Assembly: GCA_946999385.1 (NCBI GenBank)
Contig: CAMQCZ010000003.1
Coordinates: forward strand, 42,847-106,846
Origin: an uncultured Lachnoanaerobaculum sp.
GTDB taxonomy: Bacteria; Bacillota; Clostridia; Lachnospirales; Lachnospiraceae
Reading direction: 5' to 3'
Length of the DNA: 64,000 bases
Shown here in pieces: positions 18,797 through 26,200 of the stretch (its first letter is position 1; every line of letters starts with the position of its first letter). The notes below the pieces were generated by a model that saw only the letters and a program-made list of their open reading frames with translations, was not told the DNA's origin and made no database searches. Position numbers and translations under genes: made by a program.

Positions 18797-20419
18797 ATGA
18801 AAAATATTAATAAAAAAATGAATAGATCAAAACTTATATTGCCTATATTATTGTGTATTAGTATCTTTTTATTGTTAGGAACTAAGATGAGATTTGCATA
18901 TGTTAATTCAGACTCGTTACAGCTGGCAACGCCGACAGAATCAGCTTTGCAAATTAAAACTCAAGACTTGGATGAGGATTCTTTAACTTGGACACGTGAA
19001 GATTTTAATATTGCTCCTGACGGTAAAACTATTGGATATAGAGCAGATGTTACTATTCCTGAAAACCCTCTAACCGGCGAGCATGCACATGTTGCCAATA
19101 TCAATATTTCTGGATTGAATGAAAGAGGTAAGGAAAAGCTTAAAAAGAACCATCATCTTGTAATTCCTGATGGGATAGAGGTTATTAGTGAAGTAGCCTT
19201 TATAGGAAAAAAACAAGATCCACCGGATTGCTACATTGATGAGCTTACACTTCCGCAGTCGCTTCGAGTTATTGAATATGGAGCTTTTGCATATCAAAAA
19301 ATAAAGGGTACTATCGTTTTTCCAAGTAATATAATTTCCATACATTCAGCAGCATTCACAGGAAATATGATAGAAAAAGTAGCTTTTGAGGGAATTATAG
19401 ATGATAAAGGCAAGCTTAATGAAGTTGATAATAAAAGCTATTATCTTAATGGTATTGGAACTGATGCATTTCAAGGTAATAAAATTTCTGAAATAGATAT
19501 TAAAGGAGATTTAAAGGAATATAAATTTAAAGCTGATATTTCAACACCAAGTGAAGCTATTTTTGATAATCAGCAGCTTGGAGAATTTACTATTGAAGTT
19601 GGAGAAGAATATAAAAGACCATTTATTATCAGGAAGGGTGAAGACATATATAGAGTTATGGCTATTGAAGGCTTTAAAGAAGATGGTACTCCTGTACAGC
19701 TTGAGCAGTCAACTTATTTTAAGAAAAATGAAGAGAATAAATTTGTTGCTATAAAGACAGGTAAATTAGAAGGTCAGGCTCTTTTATATGATTTATATCA
19801 TGGTAATTATAGGATTATTGGAACAATACATTTCGTATATAATATAGTACCCAAAATTCCGGTTCACACAGTTACATTTATTGATGATGGGCAAGTTTAT
19901 GCTTTAGTAAAAGTAAAAAAAGGAAAATCTATTGATGATAATAGTATTTTAGAACAAATTATGCCTCCAAAGCCTAATAAATCAGGCTTAATATTTAAGG
20001 AGTGGAATACATTGGAAAATGGAAAGGGAGACACTTTTAATTCTTCATACATTGTAAATGATAATATGAAAGTTTATGCTATTTATGCTAAAGAATCTAT
20101 ACAAGGAAATGAGCCACAAGCTCCAAAACCTGAGACCGGAAATAATACGTCAGGACCAAGCACTACAATATTAGTAAATAAAATACCTGTGAGAAATTTA
20201 CCAAAGCCTGTTGAAACTGGAATATCAGTACCTGATATTTCACAAAATGAGCTTAATAATACGACTGATAATATACCTAAGCGAGTAAATACCGGTGATA
20301 TTTCACATATTCAAAAGGTTCCTAAAACAGGAGTTATTGACACGAGCTTCATTTTATTAAATATAACTATTTTTTCAATGATGGGTATTATATTCCTAAA
20401 AAAAAATAAATTAAAATAA
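18797..20419 (+). CDS. Wall-anchored BspA-type leucine-rich and InlB-B-repeat protein
   Basis: A 540-residue secreted protein. After the signal peptide (residues 10-32), residues 110-220 contain BspA/TpLRR-like repeats (LVIPDGIEVISEVAF, LTLPQSLRVIEYGAF, IVFPSNIISIHSAAF), a fold used by oral and gut bacteria to bind host proteins or other bacteria. Residues 355-430 hold an InlB B-repeat/Listeria-Bacteroides repeat (VTFIDDG...FKEWNT...YAIYAK). A linker precedes VPKTG, a membrane helix and KKNKLK, a sortase signal with valine replacing leucine. It has a strong AAGGAG ribosome site and its own terminator. No sortase gene is in the window. Confidence 0.85.
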   Translation: MKNINKKMNRSKLILPILLCISIFLLLGTKMRFAYVNSDSLQLATPTESALQIKTQDLDEDSLTWTREDFNIAPDGKTIGYRADVTIPENPLTGEHAHVANINISGLNERGKEKLKKNHHLVIPDGIEVISEVAFIGKKQDPPDCYIDELTLPQSLRVIEYGAFAYQKIKGTIVFPSNIISIHSAAFTGNMIEKVAFEGIIDDKGKLNEVDNKSYYLNGIGTDAFQGNKISEIDIKGDLKEYKFKADISTPSEAIFDNQQLGEFTIEVGEEYKRPFIIRKGEDIYRVMAIEGFKEDGTPVQLEQSTYFKKNEENKFVAIKTGKLEGQALLYDLYHGNYRIIGTIHFVYNIVPKIPVHTVTFIDDGQVYALVKVKKGKSIDDNSILEQIMPPKPNKSGLIFKEWNTLENGKGDTFNSSYIVNDNMKVYAIYAKESIQGNEPQAPKPETGNNTSGPSTTILVNKIPVRNLPKPVETGISVPDISQNELNNTTDNIPKRVNTGDISHIQKVPKTGVIDTSFILLNITIFSMMGIIFLKKNKLK

Positions 20420-20454
20420 TGATATATATTTTTTCAAAAAGTCTATTTTTGCTA

Positions 20455-20490
20455 AAAATGATTCCGATAATTATACCGGAATCATTTTTT
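20455..20490 (+). terminator. Rho-independent terminator after the BspA-type gene
   Basis: The stem AAAAATGATTCCG pairs with CGGAATCATTTTT around a short AT-rich loop and ends in a T-run. It closes the transcript 36 bases after the stop codon. Confidence 0.9.
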
Positions 20491-20721
20491 TATAATAATA
20501 TTTTGGGATTTATAGATATAGCCTCTTATATATTTGTGAAGAATAAGTCAGTATATTTTTATATGCTTGATAACTAACTTTAATTTAAAGGATTAATATA
20601 TTAATAAGATATATTTTTAAAGAATATAGACTAATATCAATCATAATTTAATATCAAAATTTTATAATATTTTGATATTTATATATTATATAAAAAAATA
20701 TAAAAAAATTTATTTTTTCTC

Positions 20722-20750
20722 TTGCAATTAGAAAAAAATTGTGGTATAAA
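20722..20750 (+). promoter_or_regulatory. Strong promoter with no downstream gene (first)
   Basis: TTGCAA (20722-20727) and TATAAA (20745-20750) are separated by 17 bases, with an extended TGG before the -10. The predicted transcript starts near 20757 and begins with a segment where ATAGGAG can pair with CTCCTAT about 45 bases later. No real gene follows. Confidence 0.55.
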
Positions 20751-21140
20751 TAAGGACATAGGAGTTAATGCTTGATTATATAGGTTTTACAAGATGTCTT
20801 CTCCTATTCAATTATACTCTGAACGTATGACCCCCATAACTAAATATTAACAGGAGAATTTATGTTTTAATTGTAAATGTGTTAATAGATAAGATTACAA
20901 ATTAATAAGATGTAAGGTATGAGATTAATAAAATGATATATTAGATTAATCAGTATAATAAAATATAGAAACGATAAAAATATTAAAAATGACAGTTATG
21001 CAGTTTTATATTCATTATAAATTATATCTTTTGATATGTATATTTTAGTTATGTATAATTTATTAAAAATAATATATTTAGTAAGTTAATTATGATTATT
21101 CAAACATTAAAAAAAACTTTTATATTTTTAAAAAAAGTAG

Positions 21141-21169
21141 TTGCAATATTTTAAATAAGTTGTTATAAT
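21141..21169 (+). promoter_or_regulatory. Strong promoter with no downstream gene (second)
   Basis: TTGCAA (21141-21146), 17 bases, TATAAT (21164-21169) with TGT just before it: a consensus extended promoter. The next coding gene is over 1 kb away, so the transcript is probably noncoding or a very long leader. Confidence 0.6.
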
Positions 21170-21287
21170 ATATGTATTAAAACAAACACTTTATTTTAAA
21201 CAAAAAAATATAAGAAGCTTTTAAATTTATATTATAGCTTTACATTTATAAATAAAAAATAAAAAACATAAAACTTTAATAAAACAC

Positions 21288-21316
21288 TTGCAAAGATAAA
21301 GAGTATATGCTATAAT
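21288..21316 (+). promoter_or_regulatory. Strong promoter for a candidate structured RNA (third)
   Basis: TTGCAA (21288-21293), 17 bases, TATAAT (21311-21316) with TGC before it. It has the same architecture as the promoter 147 bases upstream. Its start site near 21323 leads directly into the structured segment described next. Confidence 0.65.
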
Positions 21317-21322
21317 ATATCA

Positions 21323-21690
21323 AGGTTGAGATAAATAAGAAATTATATAAACTTAATCATTAAAATAAACTTTGAAATACCTGAGGGACTATTATTTACA
21401 TAGTTTGTTCAACATTATTTGACTGATATATATAAGATATATTTTTCAGAAAGATGATTTTGACGTAGGATTGTAGGTGAAAGATAGTCAACATCACATC
21501 GTTATATTTAAATGTGAAACAATTAAATATAGAAACAATGTTATGCCGGTTATCTTTTGCCTATACTTTATATTTTCTGTCTCAAACATAGTCGAGAGAA
21601 GGAAATAATATTCTGTAAATAATATCAAATAAAACACTCATTTAAAGTAGATTCGTCTTTGGCATTGGAATTTACTTTTATCAATTAGGA
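21323..21690 (+). ncRNA. Candidate structured noncoding RNA, about 360 nt
   Basis: No family is recognised. The segment follows a consensus promoter and contains several nested pairings seen by eye: CTGA...TCAG around two ATATAT tracts (about 21422-21448), TTGAC with GTCAA (about 21459-21491), TCACAT with ATGTGA (about 21493-21517), and a long-range pairing of TAGG-TG-AAAGATA (near 21474) with TATCTTT-TG-CCTA (near 21556) enclosing the previous hairpin. An 11-bp stem at 21644-21654/21668-21678 followed by a T-rich stretch could end it. It lacks the conserved blocks of RNase P, tmRNA, SRP RNA and group II intron domain V. It could alternatively be a long leader of the adhesin transcript. Confidence 0.35.
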
Positions 21691-21717
21691 AGTATAAGGT
21701 GTAGGTATTTTTTAGAT

Positions 21718-21773
21718 ATAACTAACATAATTAAAATTCTTACAGGATAAGTTGTTTTAATTATGTTAGTTAT
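21718..21773. repeat. Perfect 19-bp inverted repeat
   Basis: Arms at 21718-21736 and 21755-21773 are perfectly complementary over 19 bases with an 18-base loop. There is no T-run directly after either arm, so it does not look like a simple terminator. It sits between the structured RNA candidate and the omega-RNA-like segment and might be a transposon-associated palindrome or an RNA stem. Confidence 0.75.
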
Positions 21774-21802
21774 TATCATATAAAAAATAAAAATTAATTT
21801 AA

Positions 21803-21968
21803 AACACTTGCGGGGAAATCTCCTAAGTTTTATCTTTGTAGGGTAGGAACTACCCAAATATAAGCTTGTGGACTTTGTGTAAGACGTTTTGACTTTTAGA
21901 AATAAAATGATAAATGCAGTAAAGGTTGAAGCAAGAAGCACCTATGCGATAAATAGTGTGTAGTTCAC
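21803..21968 (+). mobile_element. Decayed TnpB 3' end and IS605-type right end (omega-RNA-like)
   Basis: The stretch reads like the end of an IS605-family tnpB gene with stops and a frame change: a VGTTQI-stop-ACG frame, then VEARST in another frame, where clostridial TnpB tails often have VGTTE.ACG and VEAGS. It carries the compact hairpin GGGTAG-GAA-CTACCC (21841-21855), an imperfect right-end hairpin CACCTAT/ATAGTGTG (21939-21960), and ends in TAGTTCAC, resembling the boundary at which TnpB omega RNAs pass into the guide. No tnpA or intact tnpB is present. The family resemblance comes from memory of such elements, not from an alignment. Confidence 0.5.
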
Positions 21969-21990
21969 CAATAGAAAATCTTTTATCTAA

Positions 21991-22074
21991 AAAATCAAAA
22001 GAAATATCAATAAAATCAAAAGAAATATCAATAAAATCAAAAGAAATATCAATTAAATCAAAAGAAATATCAAT
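21991..22074. repeat. Four tandem 21-bp repeats
   Basis: The unit AAAATCAAAAGAAATATCAA plus T is repeated four times at 21991, 22012, 22033 and 22054, with a single A-to-T change opening the fourth copy. The 21-base period keeps a reading frame (SKEISIK per unit), and that frame stays open from about 21953 to the double stop at 22076-22081, but has no ribosome site. It begins about 22 bases after the omega-RNA-like boundary. Such repeats can change number by slippage. Confidence 0.9.
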
Positions 22075-22181
22075 TAAATAATAAATTTGTACCTTGAAAA
22101 TTAAATATAGTCAATACTTAAGCTCTTATAAGTTTAAAAATGTATAAGAAGGTTAAGGAGCCTCCTTACAAATAAAAACAC

Positions 22182-22210
22182 CTGACAAATTATAAAAAAA
22201 ATGCTATAAT
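22182..22210 (+). promoter_or_regulatory. Promoter of the transglutaminase-like gene
   Basis: CTGACA (22182-22187), 17 bases, TATAAT (22205-22210) preceded by TGC. The start near 22217 gives a leader of about 50 bases before the ATG at 22270. Confidence 0.75.
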
Positions 22211-22269
22211 ATAATCAAGAAATAACAAGAGAAATAATAAATAATAATACCTAAATGGAGGTAAAATTT

Positions 22270-23127
22270 ATGAAAAAAAGAAGATTAAAAACGATGCTTT
22301 CTATCACTTTTGCAGGTATTCTTTCACTTAGCTTTACTTTTAATTCCCTCGCTTTTATTCCTAATCCCAATACAGGTACTCAATATACTTATATAGATGA
22401 TGAAGCAACTAAAACAGCTGAAATATATACAACGTTAGCTAATAAAAATATAGATCTTACTAATTATAAAGCTTATGGCTTTGAAGATGCTATCACTCAT
22501 GCAGAATTTAATCCTAGAGTACAAGATAAGAATAAAATAGCATATCTTAAATTAGGTACTTATAGCTTTGAAGAAAGAGATAAGATAGAAGCTTTCGCAG
22601 AAAAAGAAATAGGCTATATGTGGTATGGACCTGATCAAATGGTATGGGCTAAGTATCTATCACCTATAGAAAAAGAAAGACAAGCATTTGATTTACTTGC
22701 TGATGAAGATACAAAAAAGATGGATGCTGTTGTTCAAGAATTTTTAAATAGCTTTGATTATAAAAATGCTACCCCACTTGAAAAGATAGATAGAATACAT
22801 AAATTTCTCAGAGCTAGATGGACTTATGATTATGCCGATGGATATAATCAAAATGCTTATGATGCACTCGTAAATGGTAAGTCGGTATGTGCCGGATATG
22901 CAACAGCTGCAGCTCTTCTTGGTAAGATAGTAGGTCTTGATACCGACTATAGATATACATCAAAAGAATCTGGTGCCAGTCATGCAAAATGTATTATAAA
23001 AGTAGGTGATAAAAAGTATTATCTAGATACCGGTTCCTTCTATGATGAATATAATAGTTCTAATTATGATGATAACATATTTTGTTCTTGGAAAGAAGAT
23101 TTAGGTGAACATAGAAATTCCTTATAA
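22270..23127 (+). CDS. Secreted transglutaminase-like (papain-fold) protein
   Basis: I start this at ATG 22270, nine bases after GGAGG; the ATG at 22255 lies on the ribosome site. The 285-residue protein has a signal peptide ending near FNSLAF and a C-terminal transglutaminase-like core. The catalytic triad is Cys207 in GKSVCAGYA, His238 in SGASHAKC and Asp253 in YYLDTGS. A helical region of about 150 residues precedes it. Such extracellular domains act as peptidases or crosslinking enzymes. The neighbouring giant adhesin, which forms its own thioester and probably isopeptide bonds, is a tempting partner, but a functional link is inference. Promoter and ribosome site are strong. Confidence 0.85.
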   Translation: MKKRRLKTMLSITFAGILSLSFTFNSLAFIPNPNTGTQYTYIDDEATKTAEIYTTLANKNIDLTNYKAYGFEDAITHAEFNPRVQDKNKIAYLKLGTYSFEERDKIEAFAEKEIGYMWYGPDQMVWAKYLSPIEKERQAFDLLADEDTKKMDAVVQEFLNSFDYKNATPLEKIDRIHKFLRARWTYDYADGYNQNAYDALVNGKSVCAGYATAAALLGKIVGLDTDYRYTSKESGASHAKCIIKVGDKKYYLDTGSFYDEYNSSNYDDNIFCSWKEDLGEHRNSL

Positions 23128-23229
23128 ATAATTATCAAAGATAAAAGAATATATATATAAATAAAGAATTAAGTATTGGCTATATTTGTCAATACTTTTT
23201 TTGTTATAAAAAATATGAAAGGAAGTACA

Positions 23230-26200
23230 ATGAAAGGTTTTATAAGAATGAAACTAAAAAGAATATTAGCAAGCTTACTTGCAATAATTATGCTTATATT
23301 AAATATAAGTATGACTTTGCCTATAGATGTATATGCAGGTACGCTTACCTTTAAGCCTATAGGAAATCAAAATATATGGAGTGGTAGTGGACCATTTATG
23401 AATGAAAAAAATCGTAAAATGATGTATATGTGGCAAGCTAGTAATGGTGCTACAGTATTTTGCATAGAGCATGGTAAAGGTTTACATGCAACAAAAAAGG
23501 TAACAAGGTCAACAGCTCTTATTTATCAATTGAATAATTATAAAGATTCCGAATATATATCTTCAGATGATGATTTTGTAAATCTGGCTCTTATATGTAA
23601 TTGGATAAAAGAAAAGGGTACTACTCCTGCAAGATATGCGGCAGGTCAAGCCGGTGTATGGGCAATCACAAGCTATAGTGATTTTAATAGAATAAATGAA
23701 ATAGTTTCACAGATGGAGCCTCATGTAAGAGGAACAACGGTAGCAAAAAATGATTTGCTGGCATACATAAATGAAAAAAAGAAAACTATAGGTAGCTTTA
23801 ATATTAAAGGTCTTTATACTGATAAAGAAAGAGCAATAAGTAATCCTATTCAGATGCTTTTGGTAGATGGTAAATATTCGACTACTATAGACCTATCATC
23901 CAGTCCTGAACTAGCTAAGCTTGATTTTTCTAATACTGAAGATTTTGAGGTAAAAAAAGAGGCTAACTCACTTAAAATCACTTATAAGGGAGAGGGTAGT
24001 CCTGAGGGTAAAATCTTTGAACAAAAATTACCACCCATCTTATCTATAAATAAATTTAGGATAAGCCTATTTAGTCCACAGCAAGTAAGTGATCAAACTA
24101 CTATAGGTCCTGTAATGGCAACTATACAAGAAGAATCTAACCCTCTTTATATATCCTTTGGAGCTAAATCTATAGAAGTAGGAGAGCCTGAGGTAGAAGT
24201 ATATAAGCACAGTGAAACTTTTGAAGCTAACTACAACGTGGCACTTAAAAAGAAGGACTATGAAACAAATGAAAGCCTTGAGGGTGCTACCTTTGAAGTG
24301 TTGGAAAGTTTTGATTTTTCACAGCTTGGAGATGGAGAAAATGGCTCTGTGGCTGCCAAAAATATGAGTCCAAAGCCTAGTACATGGGACGGTTTTCGAG
24401 TATTTGGCAAAGTAATTACAGATAGAGATGGTAAGGCAAGCTATAGTGATAAAAGATATTATGAGTATGACAAGATATATGTAGGACATCCTGAGCCTAA
24501 ATATTTAGAAGTACCTGAAAAAGCAGGAGAGAAGGAAGAGGATAATAGTGCAGAAATAGCTGCAATAGAAGAAGCCAATAAAAAAGCTAAAGCAAAATGG
24601 GAGGCTATAGTTAATTTTTGCGAGGAACAGGGCTATTTTCACGATAATGATATAGAAGTGGCAAGAGAGCAAATGCTTGAGGATAGGCAAGAAACCTATG
24701 ATAGCTTTATTAATTTAAGATATAAATATACATTTAGAGAAATACAAGCAAGAAATGGCTATATTTTACATAATCTACATAATGATGATGAGATGATAGA
24801 GGTGATTGAAACAAGCTCATCACAGGCAGGGGCAAATACTACTATAGAGCATATAGAAAAAGGTAGCCTGAAGGATATACCTACAAATACAATTAATACA
24901 CTTAATACAGTTAATAGAAATGCTAGCCTAAGAAGTGTAGGAGTACATTCTGATATTATAAGAGAATTTTTTGCTCCCTTTACTTTAAGAGTAGCAACTC
25001 TATTTGGGAGTGAAGAAAATGCTATAAAAGAAAAGCTATCAACAGATATATCCTTAGCAACAAATAGTGAAGTGGATGGAGAAATTTATCTTGAAGAAAA
25101 TAAAAGCACCGACCAAAGCAATGAAAGAAGTACTACAATAATGAAAGCTGGTGCTAATAGTATTTATAATGATATAGATACTAATAAGATAAATAGTATA
25201 GGTGAAATTAAAGAAGAAAAAGAAAATAGACAAAATGAAAGACTTGCTACAAAATCAAATGCAGCTTTAAGTACAAGCTTAAATAATATAGTTAGTGATA
25301 GCCTAAGAAGTGCAGATGATGAAATTTCTACATTTGCAAGTAATCCAAATGAAGATGACGAAGCAGATGATTTTGATGAACCGGAAGATAATGAAAGTGT
25401 AGAACTACCATCACCAACAGAAGATGATGTCGAAGCACTAGATATAGGTGTAATAGATAGAATTTCTCATACATTTATAGTATTTAATAATCGTACAGAG
25501 GGAGAAATACATATAAATAAAAGAGATCTTGAAATCTATAATAATGATAAGGATAATTCATATGCAAGAGTACAGGGTGATGCAACACTTGAGGGTGCTG
25601 TTTATGGTCTTTATGCCGCAGGTGATATTTACCACCCTGATGGAAAAACAGGCTTATTATATAAAGCTAATACCTTAGTATCTATAGCAACAACAGATAT
25701 AAATGGTGATGCCGACTTTTTAACTTATACAGAGGAAAGTCCTTATCTAAATATAAATCCTAAAGCTCCAAAAACTAATAGATGGCAAACTTGGATAGGT
25801 CGCCCTCTTATTCTTGGTACATATTATGTAAAAGAAATAGCACGTTCAGAGGGTTATGAGCTTTCGATAAGTGGTAAAAATAAGCTAGAAACAAATAAAG
25901 CTGCAAGTAATGAAAATATAGTAATTATTAATCTAGGAAGAGCAGCTGCAAGTCCACTATTCCACGAGATAGATGAACACGATGGTACTACTAATGATAG
26001 TATTATAAGCTATAGAAATATTAAACGTGGCTTAAAATTATTTGTAAGTGGCTATCCTAAGGGAGCTAAATTCTATAAAGTAAGTAAAAAGGAACATAAA
26101 GAAAAAGTAAAAGAAGTCAAAAAATCCTTCCTTGCAACAAAAACTGATGCTACAGGTACACCTATTTATATGAAAGCAAAAGGTGGAGAAATAAAGATAG

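Larger units (their letters stand above)
20491..22181. other. Gene-free regulatory zone of about 1.7 kb upstream of the adhesin locus
   Basis: No convincing protein-coding gene lies here on either strand; the only sizeable frame, on the minus strand near 21681-21941, overlaps the omega-RNA-like region and has no recognisable product. The zone is very AT-rich and holds at least three consensus promoters, one probable structured RNA, a perfect 19-bp hairpin, a TnpB/IS605 right-end remnant and a tandem repeat, each listed separately. A short frame at 20768 (20 codons) and a two-codon frame at 20862, both near a Shine-Dalgarno-like sequence, are not called as genes. Confidence 0.7.

Noticed and set aside
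20768..20830. A 20-codon open frame after GGAG near the first orphan promoter
   Set aside because: Spacing from the ribosome site is only three bases, the peptide has no recognisable feature, and the site can be base-paired.
21681..21941. An 86-codon minus-strand frame in the gene-free zone
   Set aside because: It has no ribosome site or recognisable domain and runs across the omega-RNA-like segment and the perfect palindrome.
21991..22074. Possible CRISPR array
   Set aside because: The 21-bp units abut one another with no spacers, and no cas gene is near.
22085..22175. Remnant of an rRNA operon
   Set aside because: The spacer-like motif precedes, rather than follows, the anti-Shine-Dalgarno-like sequence, and no 16S or 23S sequence is present.
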